A DNA stretch of 64,000 bases, from NCBI GenBank assembly GCA_943789295.1, contig CALSTO010000003.1:124001-188000 (forward strand). Reading direction: 5' to 3'. The notes beneath the pieces are model-generated. The model saw only the letters and a list, made by a program, of their open reading frames with translations, was not told the DNA's origin and searched no databases. The DNA is from MAG-121220-bin8 sp002700465. Lineage in GTDB: Bacteria; Bacteroidota; Bacteroidia; Flavobacteriales; Flavobacteriaceae. Shown piece by piece: positions 46,298-55,348 of the stretch (position 1 is the stretch's first letter; each line of letters starts with the position of its first letter). A program made the translations under genes and the position numbers.

Positions 46298-46485
46298 TCC
46301 TGTTTATTTTTTATTTTTTTTGAAATAAATAAAATAACCAAAAGAAGAATTGTACAGGCGCAAGCTAATAAACCAGTTAATCCAATTTTACTGTCGTTAG
46401 AAAAAATATTTTCAAAATCTATTTTTGTTAGATTAAAAATAAAAAGTAAAACTGCTATTGCTATAAAGAAATAAATTTTTTTCAT
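46294..46485 (-). CDS. Small two-helix membrane protein
   Basis: A 63-residue protein starting MKKIYFFIAIAVLLFIFNL with a second helix GLTGLLACACTILLLVILFI and a Lys-rich end. The frame is open to 46530, but that would run into marC; the ATG at 46485 gives the natural N-terminal helix. It lies just downstream of marC. No function is known to me; I recall comparable small proteins beside MarC in flavobacteria. Confidence 0.65.
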   Translation of the reverse strand: MKKIYFFIAIAVLLFIFNLTKIDFENIFSNDSKIGLTGLLACACTILLLVILFISKKIKNKQD

Positions 46486-46486
46486 A

Positions 46487-47056
46487 CTAAAATAGGCCTT
46501 GAATATTACTTGCAAACAATTTGACTGCAATCGCCATCAAAATTACACCAAAAATTTTTCTTATAACACCAATACCTGATTTTCCAAAAATTCTTTCAAT
46601 TTTATCGGAGAATTTCAAAACTAAATAAACAAATAAAACATTAACTACAATAGCTATAATAATATTTATTAGCTCAAATTCTGCTCTTAAAGACAGTAAT
46701 GTTGTTAAAGTTCCAGCACCTGCAATTAATGGAAAAGCAATTGGGACTATTGAGGCAGTTTCAGGCGTTTCGTCTTTATAAATAGAGACGCCAAGTACCA
46801 TTTCTAATGATATAAAAAAGATTACAAATGCTCCAGCTACAGCGAAAGAATTGACATCAATTCCTATTATATTTAAAATTTCTTCTCCAATAAATAAAAA
46901 AGCGATCATTATTATCACAGAAACAATCGAGGCTTTTTCAGATTGAATATGTCCAACTTTTTTTCTTAGTTCAATGATTATAGGAACACTACCGATAATA
47001 TCAATTACAGCAAAAAGAATCATCCCAACTGTAAATATTTCTTTCGGATTAATCAT
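46487..47056 (-). CDS. MarC family membrane protein
   Basis: A 189-residue protein with six membrane helices and the MarC pattern: FAVIDIIGSVPIIIELRKK at the N-terminus and PIAFPLIAGAGTLTTLLSLR in the middle, then GVIRKIFGVILMAIAVKLF at the end. MarC was once linked to multidrug resistance but this was not upheld; its function remains unclear. It is divergent from the DUF3109 gene. Confidence 0.92.
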   Translation of the reverse strand: MINPKEIFTVGMILFAVIDIIGSVPIIIELRKKVGHIQSEKASIVSVIIMIAFLFIGEEILNIIGIDVNSFAVAGAFVIFFISLEMVLGVSIYKDETPETASIVPIAFPLIAGAGTLTTLLSLRAEFELINIIIAIVVNVLFVYLVLKFSDKIERIFGKSGIGVIRKIFGVILMAIAVKLFASNIQGLF

Positions 47057-47122
47057 AATTTTTTTTTGTAAATATAATTCATATTCAAAATATTTGATTA
47101 ACTATTTTATTAATTTCATAAA

Positions 47123-47692
47123 ATGTTTAGGATTGGAAAAACTTTAGTTTCTGAAGAAATAATTGAAAATAATTTTCATTGTAATATTTCAAAGTGTAAA
47201 GGAGCCTGCTGTGTTGAAGGAACAGCTGGCGCACCATTAGAAAAAAACGAAGCTCAATTGTTAAATGAAAATTTTGATAAAATCTCAAAATATTTATCAT
47301 CAAGAGCAAAAAAAACTATTATTTCTAATGGTAAGTACGTAACTCTAAGTGACGGAAAATTAGAAACTCCTTTAATAGATTCAAAGGCATGTGCTTATGT
47401 ACATTATGAAGACAACGGCTCATTGGCTTGTGGTATTGAAAAAGCATATCTTAACAAAGAAATAAGTTTTAATAAGCCAATTTCATGTCATTTATATCCC
47501 GTTAGAGTTAAAGAATATTCTGAATTTACAGCTGTAAATTATCACAATTGGTTCATTTGCTCTGACGCTTGTAGTTTAGGAAATGAATTAAAAAAGCCAG
47601 TTTACGAATTTGTAAAAGAAGCATTGATAAAAAAATTTGGAAATGAGTGGTTTTTAGAGCTTGAAAAAATAGCCAAAAATCAAATTAAATAG
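47123..47692 (+). CDS. DUF3109 family Cys-rich protein
   Basis: A 189-residue soluble protein with eight conserved-looking Cys. The N-terminal block HCNISKCKGACCVEGTAGAP resembles YkgJ-type metal-binding proteins, and the later blocks are KACAYVHYEDNGSLACGIE, ISCHLYPVRV and FICSDACSLG. It may bind iron or zinc; no activity is known to me. A non-coding stretch follows. Confidence 0.85.
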   Translation: MFRIGKTLVSEEIIENNFHCNISKCKGACCVEGTAGAPLEKNEAQLLNENFDKISKYLSSRAKKTIISNGKYVTLSDGKLETPLIDSKACAYVHYEDNGSLACGIEKAYLNKEISFNKPISCHLYPVRVKEYSEFTAVNYHNWFICSDACSLGNELKKPVYEFVKEALIKKFGNEWFLELEKIAKNQIK

Positions 47693-48227
47693 TGTGCTGT
47701 ATTAGAATACAACAACTAATTTATTATAACTAATTAATAATCAAACAATTGCACTTAAAGATTTTAAAAAATAAAAAAACAGAGCATTTTCAAATTGTTA
47801 AGAACTAAGCTGGTTTGTGAATAAGTACTGCTTTTATTTTTGGAAACATTTTAGAATCTTTGTCTTAATCAACAAGCGGAAATTTTTATTATTTTTTAAA
47901 TTATAATTAATTAACATGTCTCTTGTTGAATTGTTTTCACAAAAAAAACAGTAATATTCAATTTAATTATTGAAAACTTATTCTGTGTTTTGACGTGATT
48001 TAACGAAAGTTAAAACAGTATAGTAGTAGTTGAATAATTATTAAATAAGACTTTAAATAATTAAAGTTAGAGGCAGATAACTCTCTTTTTTATTTAGTAA
48101 ATATTTAAAAAAAATTAACAAAAATTTTGTTGAAAATTTTGTTAAGAACTTGTAAAGTCACTGTTTTAAAATGATGAAATAAATTAGATATTTTTATATA
48201 TCACAAGAATTATAAATTTTGAACCAA
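47693..48227. other. 535-bp AT-rich non-coding region upstream of nrdB
   Basis: No open frame of note and no tRNA-like fold. It contains a small dyad (TGTATT/AATACA, 47698-47711), a hairpin ACTTTAA/TTAAAGT (48050-48067), and a short AGAG/CTCT stem with a T-run at about 48069-48090. The most orderly part is the 48115-48145 repeat listed separately. No cluster of DnaA-like sites was seen. It is by far the longest non-coding gap in a very compact window, so it probably holds nrd control elements or a small RNA. Confidence 0.6.
48115..48145. promoter_or_regulatory. Nested direct and inverted repeats upstream of nrdB
   Basis: TTAACAAAA (48115-48123) and TTTTGTTAA (48137-48145) are exact inverted copies. 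Within them AAAATTTTGTT occurs twice in tandem (48121-48131 and 48133-48143), and AACAAAA/TTTTGTT forms a dyad at 48117-48131. The site is 82 bp upstream of the nrdB ATG. It is a candidate operator; it does not clearly match the NrdR box. Confidence 0.45.
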
Positions 48228-49502
48228 ATGAAGATAGATCAAATAATTAAGAGAGATTTCAACACAAAAGCTTTTCATTTAGAAAAAGTTACAGAGGCAA
48301 TTCACAAAGCAATGGTTGCTGTTGAAGTTGGTACTTATGAGAATGCACAAGACATTGCATTGTCAGTTTACAAAACATTATTAGATCGTAAAAACGAGCA
48401 TAAAGAATACATACCAACAATTGAAGAGGTTCAGGATATTGTTGAAACTCATCTTATGGAAAGCAAGTTTCCAGAAGTAGCAAAAGCATACATTTTATAT
48501 CGTAATAAAAGAAGTCAAAAAAGAGAATCTGATATTTTCGAAAAACGAATCAACTTAAAACCTTACGAATATCCACATCTTTATGAATATGTACCAGCCA
48601 TAAGACACTCTTATTGGATTCATTCAGAATTTAATTTTACAAGTGACATTCAAGATTTTAAGTCTCGTTTAACTGAGTCAGAAAGAAGTGCAATTAAAAA
48701 TACAATGTTGGCAATTTCTCAAATTGAAGTCGCTGTTAAATCTTTTTGGGGAGATCTTTATCATAGAATTCCAAAACCTGAGATTGGTTCAGTCGGATCA
48801 ACGTTTGCAGAAAGTGAAGTTCGTCATGCGGATGCCTATTCTCACTTACTAGAAATACTAGGATTGAACTCTGAGTTCAAAGAGCTTAAAAAGAAACCAA
48901 GTATTATGAAAAGGGTACGCTATTTAGAAACAGCACTTAAAAATTCAAAAAGTGATGATGATAAAGAATATGCTGAATCTATTCTTTTATTTTCATTATT
49001 TATTGAACATGTTTCTTTGTTTTCGCAATTTTTAATCATCATGGCTTTTAATAAGCATAAAAACATGTTGAAAGGTATTTCCAATGTTGTTGAGGCAACC
49101 TCAAAAGAAGAACAGATTCACGGTGATTTTGGTATTGATTTAATTAAAATCCTTCAGAAAGAACACCCAGAATGGTTCACCCCAGAATATCATGAAGATA
49201 TTCAAAACCTGTGCAAAGAAGCATTTGAAGCAGAGCAAGATGTTGTGGATTGGATTTTTGAAGATGGAGAGCTTGACTTTTTACCAAAAGATGTGATTAA
49301 TGAGTTTTTAAAAAATAGATTTAATAATTCTTTAGAAAGTATTGGAATTGATAAAGTATTTGAGGTCGATCAAAATTTAGTTTCACAAACTGAATGGTTT
49401 GATGATGAGATTATTGGGACTAAACATGGTGATTTTTTTGTAAAAAGATCTATCAACTATAGTAAGAGAAGCCAAAGTATAACGAATGACGACTTATTTT
49501 AG
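48228..49502 (+). CDS. nrdB: Ribonucleotide reductase beta subunit with N-terminal ATP-cone (class Id type)
   Basis: A 424-residue radical-generating subunit. Residues about 1-95 are an ATP-cone (IIKRDFNTKAFHLEKVTEAI onward), normally found on NrdA. The ferritin-like core follows, with metal-ligand candidates E167, E197, H200, E260, E295 and H298, and Tyr at 204, the usual radical position (EVRHADAYSH). This is the layout of the NrdBi/class Id enzyme studied in Leeuwenhoekiella blandensis, which uses a dimanganese centre. The ATG at 48228 is preferred to the TTG at 48219. nrdA starts 3 bp after the stop. Confidence 0.94.
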   Translation: MKIDQIIKRDFNTKAFHLEKVTEAIHKAMVAVEVGTYENAQDIALSVYKTLLDRKNEHKEYIPTIEEVQDIVETHLMESKFPEVAKAYILYRNKRSQKRESDIFEKRINLKPYEYPHLYEYVPAIRHSYWIHSEFNFTSDIQDFKSRLTESERSAIKNTMLAISQIEVAVKSFWGDLYHRIPKPEIGSVGSTFAESEVRHADAYSHLLEILGLNSEFKELKKKPSIMKRVRYLETALKNSKSDDDKEYAESILLFSLFIEHVSLFSQFLIIMAFNKHKNMLKGISNVVEATSKEEQIHGDFGIDLIKILQKEHPEWFTPEYHEDIQNLCKEAFEAEQDVVDWIFEDGELDFLPKDVINEFLKNRFNNSLESIGIDKVFEVDQNLVSQTEWFDDEIIGTKHGDFFVKRSINYSKRSQSITNDDLF

Positions 49503-49505
49503 AAA

Positions 49506-51283
49506 ATGCATACAAACATAACAGCCGAAGAAAAACAAACAAAATCATCACAAGATTCAACTCAAGCTAGAGAGAACTCAAATAAAAGAATGGGTTTGAG
49601 TTCTGAAAAACCGTTTGAGTGGCTAAACGAAAATAGTAGAAAATTTTTAGCTGCTGGTTATCTAGGAGAGGGATTGTGTGCAGAAGAACGTATTGCTGAT
49701 ATTGCTAAAAGAGCTGAAGAAATACTTCAAATGCCCGGCTATGCAAACAAATTTTATCATTACATGTCAGAAGGATATTATTCGTTGGCATCTCCTGTTT
49801 GGTCAAACTTTGGAAAAGAGCGTGGTTTACCAATCAGCTGTTTTGGCTCTCACGTAGATGATGACATAGGTAACATCTTATACTCCCAATCTGAAGTGGG
49901 TATGATGTCCAAATTAGGTGGAGGAACTTCGGGTTATTTTGGTAAAATTAGACCACGTGGAGCTGCTATAAAAAATAATGGTGAAGCCTCAGGAGCGGTT
50001 CATATTATGAGATTGTTTGAATCTATGGTAGACGTTGTAAGTCAAGGTTCGGTAAGACGAGGACGTTTTTCTCCTTATTTACCAATTGATCATGCTGATA
50101 TTATGGAATTCCTAGAAATAGGCTCAGAAGGTAATCCTATCCAAGAGTTAACTCATGGAGTCACTGTAACTAATGACTGGATGCAAGAGATGATTGATGG
50201 CGATGTTGACAAAAGAACAGTATGGGCTAAAGTTTTACAAAGTCGTGGAGAAATGGGTTACCCTTACATCTTCTTTACAGATAATGCAAATAACGGCGCT
50301 GCTGACGTATACAAAGATAAAGAGTTGCCAATCTATGCAAGTAATTTGTGTACGGAAATAATGTTGCCTTCTAATCATAATTGGTCTTTTGTTTGTGTTT
50401 TGTCAAGCATTAACTTATTACATTATGATAAGTGGAAGGATACAGATGCCGTTCAAACGATGGTTTATTTTTTAGATGCGGTAATCACTGAGTTTTTAGA
50501 AAAATTAGAGTCCTATAAGAACTCACCAGATAGAGAAGATCAACAGACATTTCTATTTATGGAGAGAGCATATAATTTTGCAAAAGAAAATAGAGCATTA
50601 GGAATGGGAACTTTAGGATGGCACTCTTTACTGCAATCTAAAATGCTGCCATTTGATAGTCAAGAGGCCTACGATTTAAACAGTGAAGTTTTTAGAACTT
50701 TAAAAGAACTTTCTTATAAAGCGTCTGAACATTTGGCACAAAAATTTGGAGAACCAGAACTGCTAAAAGGATATGGTAGAAGAAATGCGACTTTGAATGC
50801 TATAGCACCAACCACATCGTCTGCTTTTATACTGGGCAAGTATCTCAAGGTATAGAACCAATATGGTCTAATATTTATGTCAAAGACATTGCAAAAATAA
50901 AAACAACTGTTAAAAATCCTTTTTTGATAAAGCTTTTACAAGAAAAAGGAATGGACACACCAGACGTTTGGAGAGATATAAGAGACAGAGACGGTTCTGT
51001 TCAACATCTTGATTTCTTGTCTGATATCGAAAAAGATACATTCAAAACTTACTCAGAAATTGACCAGTTAGTGATTATTTATCAAGCAGCCAATAGGCAA
51101 AATCACCTGGACCAAGGTCAGTCGCTTAATATCATTATACATCCTGACACACCTACCAAGGAGATTAATAAGATTCATATTACTGCATGGAAACTGGGCT
51201 TAAAATCTCTTTATTACCAGCACAGTATGAACGCAGCACAAAAATTCAAGCAAAAGAAAGAGTGCGAAAGTTGTGAGGGATAG
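49506..51283 (+). CDS. nrdA: Ribonucleotide reductase alpha subunit, disrupted by a one-base deletion
   Basis: Catalytic subunit without an ATP-cone, about 592 residues if repaired. Active-site Cys appear in LPISCFGS and ASNLCTEIMLP, with SFVCVLSSINL as the partner Cys, and the C-terminal redox pair is CESC. The first frame (49506-50855) reaches FILGKYLKV and stops; the expected text ILGQVSQGIEPIWSN continues in another frame to 51283. One base is missing at about 50834-50837 (CTGGGCAAG instead of CTGGGNCAAG). As an essential gene this is probably a sequence error or a recent mutation. The control domain lies on NrdB. Confidence 0.92.
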
Positions 51284-51308
51284 TTTCAAATAAAATAGAG
51301 ATAAAAAA

Positions 51309-51337
51309 AAGCAATTCATTAGAATTGCTTTTTTTTT
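51309..51337. terminator. Bidirectional intrinsic terminator between nrdA and the PiT gene
   Basis: AAGCAATTC (51309-51317) pairs with GAATTGCTT (51322-51330) around ATTA, flanked by an A-run on the left and a T-run on the right. It serves nrdA on the plus strand and the PiT gene, which ends at 51359, on the minus strand. Confidence 0.85.
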
Positions 51338-51358
51338 GAATATAATAATTAACACTCT

Positions 51359-53725
51359 CTATTCTCCGTTTGTTGGAGGCTCTATACTTGAATCATATTG
51401 ATCGTTGTATAGTTCTAGCATTGCCATTGTAGCTTTAATAAGATCTTTAGATTCAGTTAAAACACTAAAGTAAAGCGTTGTGTTTTTAGGACTTGATTCC
51501 TCTGACTTTGTTCTTGTAATCTGATTATTAATTTTTTCTCTAACAGAATCTAATAGTTCCTGTTTAGAATCAAGGATACTAGAAATTTCTTTAAAGTTAT
51601 TTTTAGAAAAAGCAAATTTTGTTCTTTCAAATAACGTTTCTAGTTGAAGGCTAATTTCTTTTAATTCTCTAATTTGATTAAAAGTTAATGCCTTATGATT
51701 ATTGTTAATATGCTTGAAAGTTACTTTAGAAATATATTGTAGAGATTCTGAAATATCTTGAAGTGAACCTAATACATTAATATAAAAATTACTAGCCCCT
51801 TTAATCGTAGACTCATCAAGGTTTTTAATGAAATAAAATAAATCATTTCTCAAATCATCAATTTCTTCAGAAAGCTCTTTTACAGCCTTTTTATTTTTCT
51901 TTAGAATAGATAAATCTTGAGTAGCTAAACCATCAATTGATGAAATGAAAATTTTCTTAATTTTTTTAGAAGCTTTTGCAACATTATTTGAGCTTTCAAC
52001 TATAACACCTTGTATTGAACTGCTTTCAGCAGAACTTAAGGCATCTTCATTTTTAAGCTGATCAGTTTCTTTTTTATGAGCGATATAGTTCCTTGCTAAA
52101 ATCAATAATGCTAAGAATAATAAAATTGCTATTGCTGTTGGTCCTCCAAGATTAATTAGAAATGCAATAGATCCACATCCAACAAATGCAATAAATGCAG
52201 TAAAGAACCATCCTCCAATTACATTTAAAACCCCAGCAACTCTGTATACAGCGCTTTCGCTTCCCCAAGCTCTATCGGCCAGTGAAGTTCCCATAGCCAC
52301 CATAAAAGTTACATAAGTTGTTGATAAAGGAAGTTTAAACGAAGTCGCAATTGAAATTAAAATTGCTGCAACCATCATGTTAACTGCCGCTCTAATCATG
52401 TCAAATGCAGGTAGTTCGATTGATTTATTAGAAGATAACTCAATCTCTGGTTTTTTGAACTGTGTACTAATATGATTTTGAATATTTTCAGGAATAATTT
52501 TTGAAAACAAATTAGATAAGTTCATAGATCCTCTTACCAATCCTCTAGATAAAAAGTTTGGATTAAACCTTTCTTTTGTGTCTTGTTGTCTTGCTAAATC
52601 AATTTCTGTTTTAGTAACTTTTTTAGCTTTAGAAGAAAACCAAAGGGTAACCACCATAACCATACCAGCTACAAATAATAATATTGTAGGCGTAGGAACT
52701 TTTTTGGATAAAAAAGCCATAGAGAATTCAGTTGCTTCAATTCCTGAGACGCTCCATGCCTCATAAGATTGCCATGCTGCAATAGGAACACCAATGAAAT
52801 TAACTAAATCGTTTCCAGCAAAAGCTAATGCCAATGAAAAAGTACCTACTCCGATAATAATTTTATAAATATCAATTTTAAATAAAGAGATCAACAAATA
52901 GGAGATAGCAGATAAAATTATAAAAGAACTTAAGGCAATTAACAACACTTGAGTTTCCATAAAGTTAGCAATTGTTGACCCGTTTAATATTTCAAAACTT
53001 TGCTTAGCATAAGCAGTTCCTTTAATACCTTTCATTAAGATAAAATAGGTAATTGAAGTCAATGCTACTCCTCCAAATAATGAACCAACCCATTTTGCTT
53101 TTTGCTGGTAATTATATGAAAGTAATAATCTTGAAACGTATTGAACTACAGCACCGGTTGAAAAAGCTACAAAAACCGATAAGAGAATTCCTAAAATAAT
53201 TTGAGTTGCCTTAGCTACGTTAATATATTCGGACAGCATGCTAGCTTCACCACCACCTGCATAAATTTTAATTAAAGAAACTGCTACAGCAGCTCCTAAA
53301 AGCTCAAAAACTATGGATACAGTGGTTGAGGTAGGCATACCAAGGGTATTGAAAAAATCAAGTAAAAGTATGTCAGTTATCATAACTGCCATAAAAATGA
53401 TCATGATCTCTGAAAAGAAAAACATGTCTGGATTAAAAATACCTTTTCTAGCCACCTCCATCATTCCACTAGAAAAAACAGATCCAACAGCAACACCTAA
53501 ACTTGCAAGAATCATAATATTTCTAACAGAAATTGCTTTTGATCCTAGAGCAGAATTTAAAAAGTTTACCGCATCGTTACTAACACCAACTACTAAATCT
53601 CCTATTGCTAGAAGACCAAGTGCAATTATCATTATTAAGTATATATCCATATCATTACTAAATTGATTACTAATGTAAGTTAAATCTAAAAGATTTGATG
53701 TAAAATTAATGTTAAGAAAGTTCAT
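51359..53725 (-). CDS. Inorganic phosphate transporter, PiT family, with cytoplasmic C-terminal domain
   Basis: A 788-residue transporter. The two PHO4 signatures are VGVSNDAVNFLNSALGSKAI near the N-terminus and AFAGNDLVNFIGVPIAAW in the middle, with the PTSTTVSIVFELLGAAVAV block and about ten membrane helices. After about residue 570 comes a soluble helical domain resembling DUF47/PhoU-like helical bundles. It imports phosphate with H+ or Na+. It starts 3 bp after the porin gene and shares its Pho-box promoter. Confidence 0.93.
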   Translation of the reverse strand: MNFLNINFTSNLLDLTYISNQFSNDMDIYLIMIIALGLLAIGDLVVGVSNDAVNFLNSALGSKAISVRNIMILASLGVAVGSVFSSGMMEVARKGIFNPDMFFFSEIMIIFMAVMITDILLLDFFNTLGMPTSTTVSIVFELLGAAVAVSLIKIYAGGGEASMLSEYINVAKATQIILGILLSVFVAFSTGAVVQYVSRLLLSYNYQQKAKWVGSLFGGVALTSITYFILMKGIKGTAYAKQSFEILNGSTIANFMETQVLLIALSSFIILSAISYLLISLFKIDIYKIIIGVGTFSLALAFAGNDLVNFIGVPIAAWQSYEAWSVSGIEATEFSMAFLSKKVPTPTILLFVAGMVMVVTLWFSSKAKKVTKTEIDLARQQDTKERFNPNFLSRGLVRGSMNLSNLFSKIIPENIQNHISTQFKKPEIELSSNKSIELPAFDMIRAAVNMMVAAILISIATSFKLPLSTTYVTFMVAMGTSLADRAWGSESAVYRVAGVLNVIGGWFFTAFIAFVGCGSIAFLINLGGPTAIAILLFLALLILARNYIAHKKETDQLKNEDALSSAESSSIQGVIVESSNNVAKASKKIKKIFISSIDGLATQDLSILKKNKKAVKELSEEIDDLRNDLFYFIKNLDESTIKGASNFYINVLGSLQDISESLQYISKVTFKHINNNHKALTFNQIRELKEISLQLETLFERTKFAFSKNNFKEISSILDSKQELLDSVREKINNQITRTKSEESSPKNTTLYFSVLTESKDLIKATMAMLELYNDQYDSSIEPPTNGE

Positions 53726-53728
53726 AAG

Positions 53729-54718
53729 TTATATTTTAAATTCTGCGTTTAATGATAGAATTGATTTATTGTTTATTACTGAATTATCGTGATTAAATAG
53801 TCTGTAGTTAATGTTGAATTTAACACCTTTTGTTGCTTGGTATTGAGTACCAAACATTAAAAGGCTACCATCATTATTATAGTTCCATGCATTGGATTCT
53901 CCTGATAGAATATTTGAGCTTATTTGATCGTAACGAACAAATAATTCATAATTTTTTGGTAATTTTTTTGATCCATAAATAGAAAACCCGTCTCTATTAT
54001 AACCATCTTCGGATGACTTATAGTTTCTTGCATTATTAAGTTTGTTATATTCTAACCCTAATCTTCCTCCGTCTGCTTTATATCCTAAGAAAAAGGAAGA
54101 GTTTGTAATTGCACTTGCATCTTTTGCATTATGAGAATCAAAATAAATTCTAGTTTCAAATCCTTTTGGTAGGTCATAGAAAAAACTAATACCTTGTCTT
54201 ATATTACCATCATTGTCTTGTACGTTTTTATAACCTTCTCCATTTAAAAAGAATACATTCATCGTTAATTTAGAATTTAAGTTAAATTCAGAATTGAACC
54301 CTAAATCTGCACTTGCTCCAAATTTGTATTCGTCTTGAAAGGATTTGTAAACATATCTATAACCCCACAAATTTTCTTGACCTTTAAATTGCTTGTTTCC
54401 TATTAGACCTAAACTAAATTTAATTTTAGAACTTACTTTCCAATCTAGTTGAGCTACTTTAACATAAGCAGTGTAAGCACTACCACTTGAGTTAGATCCA
54501 ATATCATAAGTTATTTTAGCGGATATTTTATCATCAAATTTATAGGCGTATCCTAAGTAAACTCTTTTAAGCTCGAAGGCTGTGTTTTTTTCTACATCTT
54601 TGGTGAAGTCATTTTTAAAATTCCAAAAAACTTTAAAGCTTGGCTTTCCTACTGGATTGTCTTGAGAAAATCCTTTAATTGAAAACACTATTAATAGAAT
54701 AAATAATATTTTTTTCAT
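53729..54718 (-). CDS. Outer-membrane porin, phosphate-selective (OprP/OprO) type
   Basis: A 329-residue protein with a signal peptide (to about GFSQ, residue 18) and a beta-barrel pattern of alternating strands ending in LSLNAEFKI. The N-terminal FKVFWNFKNDFTKDVEKNTAFELKR (key FELKRVYLGY) matches OprP/O-like barrels. Together with the PiT gene 3 bp downstream it would form an outer-to-inner membrane route for phosphate. Confidence 0.85.
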   Translation of the reverse strand: MKKILFILLIVFSIKGFSQDNPVGKPSFKVFWNFKNDFTKDVEKNTAFELKRVYLGYAYKFDDKISAKITYDIGSNSSGSAYTAYVKVAQLDWKVSSKIKFSLGLIGNKQFKGQENLWGYRYVYKSFQDEYKFGASADLGFNSEFNLNSKLTMNVFFLNGEGYKNVQDNDGNIRQGISFFYDLPKGFETRIYFDSHNAKDASAITNSSFFLGYKADGGRLGLEYNKLNNARNYKSSEDGYNRDGFSIYGSKKLPKNYELFVRYDQISSNILSGESNAWNYNNDGSLLMFGTQYQATKGVKFNINYRLFNHDNSVINNKSILSLNAEFKI

Positions 54719-54738
54719 TTATTTTTAAATTTATAATG

Positions 54739-54810
54739 CAATATTAAGTCCTTATTTTATGTCTAATGTTAAGAAATTGTTATGTTATCAAATTGTTAGG
54801 AAATTGTTAA
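54739..54810 (-). promoter_or_regulatory. Pho-box-type promoter of the porin-PiT operon
   Basis: Read on the minus strand, two pairs of 11-bp half-sites occur: TTAACAATTTC (54810-54800) and CTAACAATTTG (54799-54789), then after 5 bp ATAACAATTTC (54783-54773) and TTAACATTAGA (54772-54762). Exactly 15 bp later is the -7-like TAATATTG (54746-54739), 20 bp before the porin ATG. Confidence 0.65.
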
Positions 54811-54988
54811 CTGTAAATTTTATTAAAAATATAGCCTGTATTTACTCTTTCAGTTGCAAATAGTAGAGTATTGAAGTGCTTCTTCTTATGTTATATCAGA
54901 ATAATTTTAAAACAAATTAAATTACTTTTTGGTAACATTATATTAATATAAGATACTCGTGTTAATGATAGATTTACAAAAAATAAAA

Positions 54989-55285
54989 ATGATGAAAAGA
55001 CTCTTACTTGTATTTCTTATACTATTCACTTTTAGTTGTAACCCATTACTTAACGTTAGCACTCAAGGGTTATCTTATGATGGTACCGATGTTTATTTTA
55101 ACGGAGAACTATGTGCCAAATTTTCGGCTATTGAACTTGCTTATGATAATAAAAAAATAGTAAGAGAGGTTACTTTTTTGATAGTCAACCCTAAATTTAA
55201 CGATCAAGCTTTACCTATTTTAAAATTAGTTGCTTTAAAAAATCCAAATATTGAGGTTGAAGTTCAATTAAATAATGGTAATTAG
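54989..55285 (+). CDS. Small lipoprotein of unknown function
   Basis: A 98-residue protein with a clear lipoprotein signal (MMKRLLLVFLILFTFSCN, lipid Cys in FSC). The mature part (LSYDGTDVYFNGELCAKFSAI and VEVQLNNGN) matches no family I know. The frame opens at a GTG at 54959, but the twin ATG at 54989/54992 gives the natural signal peptide. It is divergent from the Pho-box porin operon. Confidence 0.7.
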   Translation: MMKRLLLVFLILFTFSCNPLLNVSTQGLSYDGTDVYFNGELCAKFSAIELAYDNKKIVREVTFLIVNPKFNDQALPILKLVALKNPNIEVEVQLNNGN

Positions 55286-55348
55286 AACTATAAAGCCTAT
55301 AATTAATTATTTTTCCTAAAGATTTATTTCTTAGTAATCTATTTACAA

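Noticed and set aside
46486..46530. N-terminal extension of the small membrane protein to 46530
   Set aside because: It would overlap marC and lengthen the protein with a non-matching segment; the ATG at 46485 fits better.
47693..48227. Replication origin in the long AT-rich gap
   Set aside because: No DnaA-box cluster seen and no dnaA, dnaN or other origin-linked genes in the window.
50834..50860. Programmed frameshift in nrdA
   Set aside because: No slippery heptamer or following stem was seen, and NrdA genes are not known to me to use recoding; a plain indel is simpler.
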